A stretch of 64,000 nt of DNA from assembly GCA_947577065.1 (NCBI GenBank), contig CANPTT010000002.1, forward strand, positions 1 to 64,000, in the 5' to 3' direction. The number at the start of each line of letters is the position of its first letter. The first letter of the stretch is position 1. Shown here one piece after another: positions 1-8,751 of the stretch. This DNA comes from an uncultured Pseudoflavonifractor sp. GTDB lineage: Bacteria; Bacillota; Clostridia; Oscillospirales; Oscillospiraceae. A model generated the notes under the pieces. That model had not been told where the DNA came from, searched no databases, and saw only the letters and a program-made list of their open reading frames with translations. Made by a program: the position numbers and the translations under genes.

Positions 1-1
1 A

Positions 2-1498
2 AAAAAACTGTGTACAAATATCAAAATTTTTGATACAATATGTAATGCTACCTGTACCCGGCAATCCGAAGCCCAACAGTTGGCCTCCCAAAACGATGCC
101 GTGATCGTGATTGGGGGACGGGAGAGCGCCAATACCCGCCGGCTTTTTGAGCTGTGCAAAGCGCTGTGTTCCAATACTGTTTGGATCGAAAACGCGGATG
201 AGCTGGACCCGGCCCAATTTGACAGGAGGGCCAAAGTGGCAATCACCGCTGGCGCCTCAACGCCTGTGTGGATCATAAAGGAGGTTTATGACAAAATGAG
301 CGACGAAAACATGATGGAGATCGAGGAATCCTTTGCTGAGTTGCTGGAGAAATCGATCAAAACTTTGCATACGGGGGAGAAGGTCACGGGCGTTGTTACT
401 GCTATCACGCCCACTGAGATCTATGTGGATCTCGGCACGAAGCACGCCGGCTACATACCGGTGGCTGAGTTGACCGACGATCCCACTGCGAAAGTAGAGG
501 ACCTGGTCAAGGTTGGCCAGGAGATCGAGGTCTTTGTGGTCCGGGTCAACGATGCCGAGGGTGTAGTCACTCTGTCCAAGAAGCGCCTGGATTCTGTCAA
601 GAGTTGGGATGATGTGGAGAAGGCATATGAGGACAAGAGCACGGTAGAGGGTGTCGTCACCGAGGAAAATAAGGGTGGCGTTGTGGTTAGTATCAAGGGT
701 GTGCGGGTGTTTATTCCCGCCTCTCAGACCGGGGTCCCCCGTGATACTCCGCTGACGGAACTTCTCAAGCAGAAGGTCAGACTCCGCATTACCGAGGTCA
801 ATCGGGCCCGCCGCCGCGTGGTGGGTTCTATCCGCGCCGTGACCGCCGCGGAGCGAGCCGAGAAGTCCGCCGAGGTCTGGAATGCCATTGAGGAGGGCAA
901 ACGTTATCACGGCACGGTAAAGTCCCTCACTTCCTATGGTGCCTTTGTGGATATTGGCGGGGTGGACGGTATGGTCCACATTTCCGAACTCTCCTGGAGC
1001 CGCATCAAGCATCCCTCCGAGGTGGTGAACCCCGGTGACGAGGTGGATGTGTACGTGATTTCCTTTGATCCCGAGAAGCGTAAGATCTCTCTGGGCATGA
1101 AGGATAAGAGTCAGGATCCCTGGGCTCAGTTTACTGAAAAGTATCATGTGGGGGATACGGCTACAGTAAAGGTGGTCAAGCTGATGACCTTTGGCGCCTT
1201 TGCCGAGGTCGTTCCCGGTGTGGATGGCTTGATCCACATTTCCCAGATTGCGGACCACCGCATTGAGAAGCCCGGTGATGCTCTCAGCGAGGGCCAAGAG
1301 GTAGAAGCGAAGATTACGGAGATCGATTACGAGAAGAAGAAGGTATCTCTGTCCATTCGGGCGCTGATCGAGGAGACTCAGGAGCCTGTCGACATTGACG
1401 AGGAGGATGCGGTGGTAGCCAGTGCTGATGGCGAGACGACTACCGTTGCCCCCGATTTTGCCGAGGCGGAGGCCGCTAACGAAACCGAAGGCGAGTAA
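2..1498 (+). CDS. ispH-rpsA: IspH-ribosomal protein S1 fusion (3' part; N-terminus outside window)
   Basis: The frame is open from base 2, so the gene begins left of the window. Codons 1-95 are the C-terminal part of IspH (HMBPP reductase, last step of the MEP pathway): the third iron-sulfur cysteine lies in FDTICNATC, followed by the substrate-binding SxN motif in GGRESANTRRL and the closing VTAGAS-like segment. From about codon 124 there are four S1 RNA-binding repeats (near codons 124, 213, 298 and 382) and an acidic tail. This fusion is known from Clostridia; the S1 part presumably acts on the ribosome or RNA. The TTG at 80 is not a start, because IspH homology continues upstream of it. 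A strong terminator follows directly. Confidence 0.93.
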   Translation, partial: KKLCTNIKIFDTICNATCTRQSEAQQLASQNDAVIVIGGRESANTRRLFELCKALCSNTVWIENADELDPAQFDRRAKVAITAGASTPVWIIKEVYDKMSDENMMEIEESFAELLEKSIKTLHTGEKVTGVVTAITPTEIYVDLGTKHAGYIPVAELTDDPTAKVEDLVKVGQEIEVFVVRVNDAEGVVTLSKKRLDSVKSWDDVEKAYEDKSTVEGVVTEENKGGVVVSIKGVRVFIPASQTGVPRDTPLTELLKQKVRLRITEVNRARRRVVGSIRAVTAAERAEKSAEVWNAIEEGKRYHGTVKSLTSYGAFVDIGGVDGMVHISELSWSRIKHPSEVVNPGDEVDVYVISFDPEKRKISLGMKDKSQDPWAQFTEKYHVGDTATVKVVKLMTFGAFAEVVPGVDGLIHISQIADHRIEKPGDALSEGQEVEAKITEIDYEKKKVSLSIRALIEETQEPVDIDEEDAVVASADGETTTVAPDFAEAEAANETEGE

Positions 1499-1513
1499 TA
1501 ATTACCAAAAATG

Positions 1514-1554
1514 AAAAACAGCGTCATTTTCTTAAGGAAATGACGCTGTTTTTT
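1514..1554 (+). terminator. Rho-independent terminator of ispH-rpsA
   Basis: A 13-bp perfect stem (AACAGCGTCATTT with its complement) around an 8-base loop is followed by a run of six T. Confidence 0.93.
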
Positions 1555-1555
1555 C

Positions 1556-1584
1556 TTGCATATTGAGAAAAAGAAGTCTATAAT
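1556..1584 (+). promoter_or_regulatory. SigA-type promoter of carD
   Basis: TTGCAT, a 17-base spacer, then TATAAT, immediately after the rpsA terminator and about 40 bases before the carD start. Confidence 0.8.
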
Positions 1585-1625
1585 AAAATTTGGTAGAATA
1601 GGATATGGGAGAACAGGAGGGAAAC

Positions 1626-2105
1626 ATGTTTCAAGTTGGGGACAAGATCGTCCATCCAATGCATGGCGCAGGAGTGGTTGATGAGATCACAACGCGGAAA
1701 ATCAATGGAGTAGTGCGAGATTATTACATTTTGAAGCTGCCTGTAGGCGGTATGCTGGTGATGGTTCCGACAGAGAGCAGTGCGGAGATCGGGATGCGTC
1801 CGGTGATGCCCCCGGCGGAGGCAGATCGGATCCTAGGCGCCCTGCCCGACATTGAAGTAGACGCCGACCCCAACTGGAACCGAAGATATCGGGAGAATAT
1901 GCTTCGCCTGAAAAGCGGCGACCTTTTGGAGGTGGCCCGGGTGATGAAAACTTTAATGCTCCGGGATGGGGAGCGAGGCCTGTCCACGGGGGAGCGAAAG
2001 ATGCTTCATTCCGCCAAGCAGATCCTGATCTCTGAGATCGTCATGTCGGAAAGCTCAAGCTATGAGGATGTAGAGCGGCGGATCGACCTGGCCCTGGCAC
2101 AATAA
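1626..2105 (+). CDS. carD: CarD-family transcriptional regulator
   Basis: A 159-residue protein starting MFQVGDKIVHPMHGAGVV, the typical opening of the CarD/TRCF RNA-polymerase-interacting (Tudor-like) domain, followed by a helical C-terminal DNA-binding half rich in Arg and Lys. Family members bind the RNA polymerase beta subunit and stabilise or destabilise open complexes. The start is ATG 1626, which has AGGAGG five bases upstream; an in-frame ATG at 1605 has no good ribosome-binding site. It has its own promoter and is followed by a terminator before ispD. Its exact regulatory targets cannot be read from the sequence. Confidence 0.9.
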   Translation: MFQVGDKIVHPMHGAGVVDEITTRKINGVVRDYYILKLPVGGMLVMVPTESSAEIGMRPVMPPAEADRILGALPDIEVDADPNWNRRYRENMLRLKSGDLLEVARVMKTLMLRDGERGLSTGERKMLHSAKQILISEIVMSESSSYEDVERRIDLALAQ

Positions 2106-2113
2106 CGATTTAG

Positions 2114-2140
2114 AAAAAGGAACCGAAAGGGTTCCTTTTT
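2114..2140 (+). terminator. Terminator between carD and ispD
   Basis: An 11-bp stem (AAAAAGGAACC with GGTTCCTTTTT) ends in T's. No clear promoter lies between it and ispD, so ispD may depend on partial read-through. Confidence 0.8.
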
Positions 2141-2162
2141 CAATAAGGAGGAGGGAAAACCA

Positions 2163-2891
2163 ATGGGACTTTTGTCGCGGCTACTGGGCCGGGGGAAAGG
2201 TCCGGCCTTGACCTGTACTGCCATTGTACCTGCGGCAGGCAGGTCTGTTCGGATGGGAGAGGACAAGTTGCTTCTTCCCCTGGGGGAGGTACCGGTGATC
2301 CTGCGGACATTACGGACGCTGGAGAGCAGCCGCTATATTACCGAGATCATTGTTGCCGTCAGAGAGGAGCAGATCGTTCCCTTGGGGCAACTCTGCAAGG
2401 ACGCTGCGCTTACAAAGGTGCGAAAGATCGTGATAGGCGGAGAGACCCGCTCTGCTTCGGTCCTGGCGGGTCTGCGGGAGGCTGATCCCGCCTCAGAGCT
2501 TATCGCCGTTCACGATGGTGACCGGCCTTTGGTGACAGTGGAGATCATCAATGCCGCCATTGAAAAAGCAGCGGAGCGTGGGGCGGCGGCCCCTGCGGTT
2601 CCGGTGAAGGACACGATCAAGCGGGTATCTGATGGAAAGGTAACGGAAACTCTGGATCGTTCAACGCTCTATGCCGTCCAGACGCCACAGGTATTTGAGC
2701 ACGGTCTTATTTTGGGGGCTTTGGAGAAGGCGTTGACCGAAGAGGCCGACATTACCGATGACTGTTCTGCGGTAGAGCGGATCGGTATGCCCGTGTGTCT
2801 TACAGAGGGGTCCTATGATAACATCAAGCTCACGACTCCGGAGGATCTGGCGGTGGCGGAGGCCATTCTGGAAAGGTGGGGGCAATTGTGA
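2163..2891 (+). CDS. ispD: 2-C-methyl-D-erythritol 4-phosphate cytidylyltransferase
   Basis: IspD couples CTP to MEP in isoprenoid synthesis (cytoplasm). The 242-residue protein carries the nucleotide-binding motif [17 protein letters not shown] near residues 24-40, HDGDRPLV around residue 119 and the C-terminal [10 protein letters not shown] motif. About 17 extra basic or hydrophobic residues precede the catalytic domain compared with usual IspD. The start has AGGAGGAGGG upstream. It overlaps ispF by four bases, so the MEP enzymes IspD, IspF and (upstream) IspH lie together. Confidence 0.95.
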   Translation: MGLLSRLLGRGKGPALTCTAIVPAAGRSVRMGEDKLLLPLGEVPVILRTLRTLESSRYITEIIVAVREEQIVPLGQLCKDAALTKVRKIVIGGETRSASVLAGLREADPASELIAVHDGDRPLVTVEIINAAIEKAAERGAAAPAVPVKDTIKRVSDGKVTETLDRSTLYAVQTPQVFEHGLILGALEKALTEEADITDDCSAVERIGMPVCLTEGSYDNIKLTTPEDLAVAEAILERWGQL

Positions 2892-3376
2892 GGGTTGGAC
2901 AGGGCTATGATGTGCATAGGCTGGTTGAGGGACGAAAATTGATCCTGGGTGGGGTGGAGATCCCTTATGAAAAGGGCCTTTTGGGCCATTCTGATGCAGA
3001 TGTGCTGACCCACGCCCTTATGGATGCGCTCCTGGGAGCTTGCGCCTTGGGGGACATTGGGCATCTGTTTCCTGACGATGATCCCCGCTATTCCGGGGCA
3101 GACAGTTTGAAGTTACTGGATGAGGTAGTAAAACGAATAGAAATAGAGGGTTTTTCTGTGGGGAATGTAGATGTGACAGTGATCGCTCAAGCCCCCAAGC
3201 TTGCTCCCTATGTATCCCGGATGAGGGAAAACCTTGCCGAGAGGCTGAAGCTCCGTTTAGCGTGTGTCAGCGTAAAGGCGACAACGGAGGAACATCTGGG
3301 ATTTACCGGAAGAGGGGAAGGTATTGCTGCCCAAGCGATATGCCTGTTGCTGGAACGCAGTGAGCGGGAATGCTGA
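2888..3376 (+). CDS. ispF: 2-C-methyl-D-erythritol 2,4-cyclodiphosphate synthase
   Basis: IspF cyclises CDP-ME 2-phosphate to MEcPP. Metal ligands are visible in GYDVHRL (Asp, His) and the later His in [22 protein letters not shown] closes the protein at the normal family length of about 160 residues. I choose GTG 2888, giving [11 protein letters not shown], because it forms a GTGA overlap with the ispD stop and matches the usual IspF N-terminus. An in-frame GTG at 2876 would add four residues. A long hairpin terminator follows. Confidence 0.94.
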   Translation: MRVGQGYDVHRLVEGRKLILGGVEIPYEKGLLGHSDADVLTHALMDALLGACALGDIGHLFPDDDPRYSGADSLKLLDEVVKRIEIEGFSVGNVDVTVIAQAPKLAPYVSRMRENLAERLKLRLACVSVKATTEEHLGFTGRGEGIAAQAICLLLERSEREC

Positions 3377-3391
3377 AAAGCCATAGTGCCC

Positions 3392-3435
3392 AAACGCTCC
3401 TCTGCCGCATATCATGCGGTGAGAGGAGCGTTTTT
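3392..3435 (+). terminator. Long hairpin terminator after ispF
   Basis: A 12-bp outer stem (AAACGCTCCTCT with complement) continues into a 7-bp inner stem (GCCGCAT / ATGCGGT) with a 3-base loop and ends in five T's. Confidence 0.85.
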
Positions 3436-3490
3436 GCCTCTCCCGATGGGAGGCCATTTCTCTCAAGCTCTGGAAAGGAATGGTCATTCA

Positions 3491-3745
3491 ATGGTCTATT
3501 ATTTGATCGTTTGCCGCTCCCTGACTTATGCCCAGAGGACTCAAATGGCGTTGGAGAGGGCGGGCATTACCGCTCATATCCTTCGTTCTCCCAAGGTTAT
3601 TGACGGTGAGGGGTGCAGTCATTCGGTGAAGGTGTCGGAGCGAAACCTGGCCTCCGCTCTGGTGGTGTTGACCCGGGCGGGGCTTAGCCCCAAGCGGGTA
3701 TTTATCATGGCCAGTGACGGAAGCTATAAGGAGGTGCTGCTCTGA
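3491..3745 (+). CDS. DUF3343 family protein, putative Se/S carrier
   Basis: A small 84-residue protein starting MVYYLIVCRSLTYAQR, with an early cysteine and a second one in EGCSHSVKV. It matches the DUF3343 (putative Se/S carrier-like) family by pattern. Such proteins often sit beside class V aminotransferase-fold cysteine desulfurases, as here: its TGA overlaps the next ATG (TGATG). Function is inferred only from the family and neighbour: accepting persulfide sulfur or selenium from the downstream enzyme. The start at 3491 is preceded by GGAAAGGA about 11 bases away; extending upstream would run into the ispF terminator. Confidence 0.75.
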   Translation: MVYYLIVCRSLTYAQRTQMALERAGITAHILRSPKVIDGEGCSHSVKVSERNLASALVVLTRAGLSPKRVFIMASDGSYKEVLL

Positions 3746-4869
3746 TGGTATATCTGGACAGCGCTGCGACCACTTTGCAAAAGCCGGTCTCTGTCAGGCG
3801 GGCGGTTTTTTCCGCTATGGAACGGATGGCCTCCCCGGGACGGGGAGGCCACAGACCCGCTATGTTGGCGGCAGAGGCGGCCTTCCACTGCCGTCAAGCC
3901 GCGGCGGAGCTGTTTCACGTTGATGACCCGGAGAATGTGGTTTTTACTCTCAATGCGACCCATGCTCTGAACCTTGCCATAAAGTCGGTGGTAAAGCCAG
4001 GGGATACTGTAGTGGTGTCAGGCTATGAGCATAATGCCGTTACCCGGCCCCTGGCGGCTCTGGGATGCAATATCAAGGTGGCCTGCGCACCACTTTTTGA
4101 CCAGGAGACAGTATTGGCGGCCTTTGAGGAGCAGATCACGGAAGACGTTTCCTGTGTGATCTGTACCCATGTATCCAACGTATTTGGTTTTATCCTGCCC
4201 ATAGAGGATATTGCCCGCCTGTGTCGTGAGAAGAGAACCCCCCTGATCCTGGATGCCTCTCAGTCTGCGGGGAGTCTGCCTGTGCATATGGATGAGCTGG
4301 GCTGTGCCTTTATTGGAATGCCGGGCCATAAGGGACTTTATGGCCCTCAGGGTACAGGGCTTCTTCTCTGTGGAGAGAAGCAGGCTACAACTCCCCTTTT
4401 GGAGGGGGGGACGGGGAGCCTTTCCGCCCTGCAGGAGATGCCGGCCTTTCTGCCGGATCGACTGGAGGCGGGGACCCACAATGTCCCCGGTATTGCCGGG
4501 CTTTTGGAAGGGATCCGCTATGTGAAAAGGCGGGGGGAGGGGGCTATCCTCCGGCGGGAACAAGCTTTGGTCCAACAGGCACTTCGAGGCCTTTCCTCAG
4601 TTTCTGGCGTTACGATTTATGCCGCCCAGGACTTGGCGGTCCAGGCAGGGGTGTTGTCCTTCCAGGTCGATCGGCTGGACTGCGAAGAGGTGGGAGAGCG
4701 GTTGGGACAGAGGGGGATCGCTGTCCGGGCCGGCCTTCACTGCGCCCCCTACGCCCACAAAAGCGTGGGTACGGAGGAGCGGGGAACAGTGCGGGCCAGT
4801 TTTTCCGATTTCAACACTCCGGTTGAGGTCCGGGCGTTTGTCAGGGAAGTTTCCCGATTGGCGGTGTGA
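3745..4869 (+). CDS. Cysteine desulfurase family protein (class V aminotransferase fold)
   Basis: A 374-residue PLP enzyme. It shows the N-terminal YLDSAATT motif, an ATHALNLAI helix, ILDASQSAG with the PLP-binding Asp, the Schiff-base lysine in GMPGHKGLYGPQGTG (near residue 199), and a catalytic-type cysteine in RAGLHCAP. The overall pattern fits the TIGR01977-like cysteine desulfurase/selenocysteine lyase group rather than the IscS or SufS scaffolding systems; no iscU or sufU is nearby. It overlaps the DUF3343 gene by one base, so both are probably one sulfur- or selenium-handling unit. The substrate (Cys or Sec) cannot be decided from sequence alone. Confidence 0.85.
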   Translation: MVYLDSAATTLQKPVSVRRAVFSAMERMASPGRGGHRPAMLAAEAAFHCRQAAAELFHVDDPENVVFTLNATHALNLAIKSVVKPGDTVVVSGYEHNAVTRPLAALGCNIKVACAPLFDQETVLAAFEEQITEDVSCVICTHVSNVFGFILPIEDIARLCREKRTPLILDASQSAGSLPVHMDELGCAFIGMPGHKGLYGPQGTGLLLCGEKQATTPLLEGGTGSLSALQEMPAFLPDRLEAGTHNVPGIAGLLEGIRYVKRRGEGAILRREQALVQQALRGLSSVSGVTIYAAQDLAVQAGVLSFQVDRLDCEEVGERLGQRGIAVRAGLHCAPYAHKSVGTEERGTVRASFSDFNTPVEVRAFVREVSRLAV

Positions 4870-4870
4870 G

Positions 4871-4909
4871 AAGAGAAAGGGACCCTCTGGGAGGGTCCTC
4901 TTTTCTTTT
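4871..4909 (+). terminator. Terminator after the cysteine desulfurase gene
   Basis: The stem GGACCCTC / GAGGGTCC with a 3-base loop is flanked by an A-rich left side and TCTTTTCTTTT on the right. Confidence 0.8.
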
Positions 4910-4977
4910 AATGGAAAAAGGACAGGTCTTAGGAAGGAAAACAGCAGAAATTCAGGAAAAATTAACGACCAACTCCC

Positions 4978-5006
4978 TTGCACATGGGGCGGAAATCAAG
5001 TATAAT
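4978..5006 (+). promoter_or_regulatory. SigA-type promoter of cdaA-cdaR
   Basis: TTGCAC, a 17-base spacer, then TATAAT; about 67 bases upstream of the cdaA start. Confidence 0.8.
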
Positions 5007-5073
5007 AATCATAATTGCGGGGGAATGTTCCCGCGGCGGAGAATTGAGAAAACTCAGAGAAGGAGGGCGTGGG

Positions 5074-5967
5074 ATGGAGCAAGTGATCGCTGCCACAGAG
5101 CGGATGTTTTCCAATTTTGGAATGATAGCCATCACCGATATCATTGATATTGCCATCATGGCCTTCCTCATATATAAGTTTATTGAACTTGTCCGGTCTA
5201 CCAACTCGGGAAAGGTTGCAAAGGGGATCATTTTTGTGTTGGTGGCGCTGGTTGCTTCGGGGGTCTGCCACCTGTATACAGTCAACTGGCTGCTGAACCG
5301 GGCGGTCGAGGTAGGGGTGCTGGCCCTGGTCATCCTGTTTCAGCCAGAGCTGCGAAAGCTTTTGGAGCAGGTGGGCAGCAGTCGGCTTGGAAAGATGTTT
5401 TCCGGCGGACGTACTGCCGCTTCTGATGAGCTGGACAGCGCCATCACACAGACGGTAGAGGCTTATGCCGAGCTTTCTAAGAGCAAGACCGGGGCCTTGA
5501 TGGTTTTTGAGCGGAACAATATGCTAGACGATGCGATCCGTACGGGTACCAAACTGGATACCGTGGTCAATAGCGAGTTGTTGAAAAATATTTTTTGGAA
5601 TAAGGCTCCTCTCCACGATGGGGCGGTCATTGTCCGGGACGGGAGGATCGTGGGCGCCGGATGTATGCTTCCCATGTCGGGAAATGTAAATCTCTCCAAG
5701 GAGTTGGGCATGCGCCACCGGGCGGGGATCGGAGCCAGCGAGCAGACCGACGCGGTAGTGGCCATTGTCTCGGAGGAGACGGGCTCCATCTCTGTGGCGG
5801 TGGGGGGAATGCTCAAGCGGCACTTAGCCCCGGAGACCCTGGAAAGACTTCTCCGCAATGAACTGATGCCGGAAAAGAAGGAGGAGGACGCCTCCGTATT
5901 CAACAAGCTGTCCGCCCTGTTCCAGAGTAAAAAGGAGGCGAATCAGGATGGAGAGACAAAAAAATAA
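5074..5967 (+). CDS. cdaA: Diadenylate cyclase CdaA (c-di-AMP synthase)
   Basis: Makes c-di-AMP from two ATP at the membrane. The 297-residue protein has three N-terminal membrane helices (within about residues 13-90), then a DAC domain with the catalytic HDGAV motif near residue 181 and MRHRAGIG near residue 213. The start is ATG 5074 (AGGAGG seven bases upstream); an in-frame ATG at 4978 lies in the promoter -35 region and can be excluded. It overlaps cdaR by 20 bases. The usual third gene of this operon, glmM, is not here but at 53.5 kb. Confidence 0.95.
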   Translation: MEQVIAATERMFSNFGMIAITDIIDIAIMAFLIYKFIELVRSTNSGKVAKGIIFVLVALVASGVCHLYTVNWLLNRAVEVGVLALVILFQPELRKLLEQVGSSRLGKMFSGGRTAASDELDSAITQTVEAYAELSKSKTGALMVFERNNMLDDAIRTGTKLDTVVNSELLKNIFWNKAPLHDGAVIVRDGRIVGAGCMLPMSGNVNLSKELGMRHRAGIGASEQTDAVVAIVSEETGSISVAVGGMLKRHLAPETLERLLRNELMPEKKEEDASVFNKLSALFQSKKEANQDGETKK

Positions 5968-7162
5968 GGGCCTCTATATGGTCCTTTCTGTCCTGGTAGC
6001 TATCGGCCTCTGGGTCTATGTGGTGGGCGTGCAGAATCCGGACAGCTCCGGACCGGTGCGGAACCTGCCGGTGAGTTTTGTAGGCACCGACGTACTGGAG
6101 AGCCGGGGGCTGATGCTTACCCAGGGCCTTGACCAGACGGTAACACTTGATGTTACCGGAAAACGGGACGCACTGCTATCCTTATCAGCCGATACGGTCA
6201 CCATTACGTTGGATGTGTCTTCTATTACTGAGCCGGGGCAGTATTCCAGCGAGTATCAGGTTTCCTCCGCCAGCTCGTTTGTCATCACAGACCGGTATCC
6301 TCAGTCTGTGACTTATACAGTGGTCCGGCAGGCTACCCGTACCATTCCGGTGCGGGGAACTTCCTCCGGCAGCGTGGCGGAGGGTTACCAAGCCGGAGAG
6401 TTCAGTTTTGAGCCGGTAACTCTGGAGGTCCGGGGAGAGGAGGCCAAGGTCAACCAGATTGATTACGCCTTGGTGACCCTGGATCAGGAGGATATGACCG
6501 AAACATACAGTGGCGATCTGCCCTATGTCTTTATCACCTTTACCGGGGATACCATGGACCCGGCAGGGCTGGAGACCAACGCCGCATTGGTGCGGACCAC
6601 ACTTCCGGTCTTCCAGCTTAAGGAAGTGCCGCTGAAGGTCAACGTTATCGCTGGTGGCGGAGCGACGGAAAAGAATGTTAGAGTAGACGTGGAACCCAGG
6701 AGCATTATGGTCTCAGGTTCCGCCGCTGACTTGGAGCCGCTGAAGGAGGTCTCTCTCGGCGATATCGACCTTTCCAAGGTGTTGGGCAATGACACGATAA
6801 CCTTTCCTATCTCGCTTGCCTCCGAACTCACCAATGTGAGTGGAGTCGCGGAGGCTACGGTAACGCTTTCTATTGAAGGGCTTGCCACAACGACTTTGGA
6901 GGTAGACAATATCGAACTTATCCACTGTCCGGAGGGCTACGCTGCCGAAGCAGTAACGCAGACCCGCCAGGTCCAGGTCCGAGGGGCCGCAGATGCGGTG
7001 GGGACAGTGACCGCCTCGCAGATCCTTATTGTAGCGGATCTGGAGAACGCGGTGGCGGCTACCGGGACCCAGACCATTCCTGTAAAGGTCTATTTAAACG
7101 GCAGAAATGATGTGGGCGTGGTGGGCGATTATAATATTGTAGTGTCTATCACCCGAGGGTGA
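5948..7162 (+). CDS. cdaR: CdaA regulatory protein CdaR (YbbR-domain protein)
   Basis: A 404-residue protein with one N-terminal membrane helix (about residues 8-27), then an extracytoplasmic part made of repeated YbbR domains; the repeating beta-rich pattern TLDVTGKRD, TLEVRGEEAKV, SIMVSGSAADLE, QVQVRGAADAV suggests four copies. CdaR proteins bind CdaA and modulate its cyclase activity. The start overlaps the end of cdaA, with AAGGAGG upstream. No terminator precedes the next gene. Confidence 0.92.
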   Translation: MERQKNKGLYMVLSVLVAIGLWVYVVGVQNPDSSGPVRNLPVSFVGTDVLESRGLMLTQGLDQTVTLDVTGKRDALLSLSADTVTITLDVSSITEPGQYSSEYQVSSASSFVITDRYPQSVTYTVVRQATRTIPVRGTSSGSVAEGYQAGEFSFEPVTLEVRGEEAKVNQIDYALVTLDQEDMTETYSGDLPYVFITFTGDTMDPAGLETNAALVRTTLPVFQLKEVPLKVNVIAGGGATEKNVRVDVEPRSIMVSGSAADLEPLKEVSLGDIDLSKVLGNDTITFPISLASELTNVSGVAEATVTLSIEGLATTTLEVDNIELIHCPEGYAAEAVTQTRQVQVRGAADAVGTVTASQILIVADLENAVAATGTQTIPVKVYLNGRNDVGVVGDYNIVVSITRG

Positions 7163-7186
7163 CAGACAAGATAAGCGGGGCGAAAC

Positions 7187-8062
7187 ATGTTCGGCTATGT
7201 GAGAGCACGGGAAGAATTGCTTTCCCCTGAGGACCGGGAGGCGTATGAGGCGGCCTACTGCGGCCTGTGTCACACACTGAAGGAGCGGTATGGATCCATA
7301 GCAAGGCTGGTACTCAACTATGATTTTGTGTTTCTTGCTATGCTGCTGACCCCTGAAAATGAGATAAGGACAGCGGACTGTTTGAAGTGCCCGCTTCATC
7401 CACGGCAGGGAAGACGCACCTGTAAGGGTGGCGAATGGATGGAGACCGCGGCTGGAGAGAGTGTGATTTTGTCCTGGTGGAAGCTACAGGATACTTTGGC
7501 AGACGGCGGTTTCGTTTCTCGGCTGGGGACTCGTTTTCTATGTATGCTCCTGAGATCCGGCTACCGTAAGGCGAAAAGCCAGTATGGTGACTTTGATGCT
7601 CATACAGCCAAATTTTTGGCAGAATTGCGGACGCTGGAGAAGGAGAAGAGCCCCTCCATTGATCGAACGGCGGATTGTTTTGCCCGGCTGCTGCAAGCGG
7701 CGGCGCCTTCCGAAGGAAAGGAAATGCTGGACAGGCCCCGTCAGCAGCTATTGTATCACCTGGGCCGGTGGATCTATCTTATCGACGCAGTAGATGATAT
7801 GACCGAAGATCAAAGGATGGGAAACTATAATCCTGTGCGGGCCAGATTTCCGGAGTGGAGCCAGGGGGATAGGACCTATCTCCGGCGAAATATGGAACAT
7901 TCTCTGGCTTTGGCAGGCGCCGCGTTTCAGTTGATGCCTGCAAACTGCTGGAGTCCGGTGATGGAAAATATTTTATATAGTGGTCTGTCGACCGTGGAAG
8001 AGCTGGTTTTTGAGTGTAAATGGCGGGAATATCAAAAGAAACGTAGGAGAAACGACGGATGA
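7187..8062 (+). CDS. DUF5685 family protein
   Basis: A 291-residue protein of unknown function, recognised as DUF5685 by its opening MFGYVRA..L...D...Y.A.YCGLCHTL. Cysteines occur in YCGLCH near residue 25, in DCLKCPLH near residue 66 and a few residues later, suggesting metal binding; the rest looks all-helical, with a DAVDDMTED segment resembling an acidic metal- or substrate-binding helix. No signal peptide is visible. Its TGA overlaps the ATG of the J-domain gene, and the two families commonly co-occur, so they are likely functional partners. Confidence 0.8.
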   Translation: MFGYVRAREELLSPEDREAYEAAYCGLCHTLKERYGSIARLVLNYDFVFLAMLLTPENEIRTADCLKCPLHPRQGRRTCKGGEWMETAAGESVILSWWKLQDTLADGGFVSRLGTRFLCMLLRSGYRKAKSQYGDFDAHTAKFLAELRTLEKEKSPSIDRTADCFARLLQAAAPSEGKEMLDRPRQQLLYHLGRWIYLIDAVDDMTEDQRMGNYNPVRARFPEWSQGDRTYLRRNMEHSLALAGAAFQLMPANCWSPVMENILYSGLSTVEELVFECKWREYQKKRRRNDG

Positions 8063-8667
8063 ACGATCCTTACAGTGTATTGGGCGTGGACCCTTCTGCC
8101 AGTGATGAGGAGGTAAAACGGGCCTATCGGGAGTTGGCACGGAAGTACCATCCGGATAACTATCAGGATAACCCTTTGGCGGATCTGGCGGAAGAAAAAA
8201 TGAAGGAGATCAACCAGGCTTATGACGCCATTACCCGCTCCCGCTCCGGGAGCGGCGGACAGGCTGGTCATGGCGGAGAACAGGGGCAATATCACCAGGG
8301 GCAGTACGCCTACCAGCGACAGTCCTCCGGGGATACGGTATTCTCTCAGGTACGCCAGTGCATCAATGTGGGAGACCTGAGCCGGGCGGAGCAGCTTCTG
8401 CGCACAGCGTCCCAGCAAAGCGCTGAGTGGCATTTCCTATACGGCTATATAGCCTACCGGAAGGGCTGGCTGGATGAGGCCAGTCAGCATTTCCAGACCG
8501 CTTGCGCCATGGAACCGGGAAATCCCGAATATCGACAGGCCATGTCGATGATGCAGCAGGGGGGGACGCGATACCGCCCGGCCGGATATGCCTCTACGGG
8601 CTGCGACCCCTGCACAACTTACATGTGTATCAGCTGTCTTACCCCCTGGGGTGGACCTTGCTGCTGA
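8059..8667 (+). CDS. J-domain protein with cysteine-rich tail
   Basis: A 202-residue protein. Residues 1-60 form a J-domain with the diagnostic HPD (KYHPDNYQD), which should stimulate an Hsp70 (DnaK) ATPase. A Gly/Gln-rich linker follows, then a TPR-like pair of helices (about residues 95-155: ADLSRAEQLL-type, YGYIAYRKG, ASQHFQTACA) and a short cysteine-rich C-terminus with six Cys in about 20 residues. It is not a full DnaJ: the G/F-zinc-finger order and the C-terminal substrate domains are missing. It overlaps the DUF5685 gene (ATGA), suggesting a client-specific co-chaperone. Confidence 0.85.
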   Translation: MNDPYSVLGVDPSASDEEVKRAYRELARKYHPDNYQDNPLADLAEEKMKEINQAYDAITRSRSGSGGQAGHGGEQGQYHQGQYAYQRQSSGDTVFSQVRQCINVGDLSRAEQLLRTASQQSAEWHFLYGYIAYRKGWLDEASQHFQTACAMEPGNPEYRQAMSMMQQGGTRYRPAGYASTGCDPCTTYMCISCLTPWGGPCC

Positions 8668-8751
8668 AAAGTGGGGCGACATAGGTGTTTTGAGTTGTCA
8701 TGTCCAGGGTGGGCATGATCCTGAGCTGAAGTTGGAAAGGATGCGGTATCA

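Noticed and set aside
257-1297. Long minus-strand open frame (346 codons) opposite ispH-rpsA
   Set aside because: It lies entirely antisense to a clear S1-domain gene, has no recognisable domain, and its composition mirrors the codon bias of the real gene.
3386-3490. Upstream extension of the DUF3343 gene
   Set aside because: It would translate the ispF terminator hairpin; family members begin near MVYYLIVCRS.
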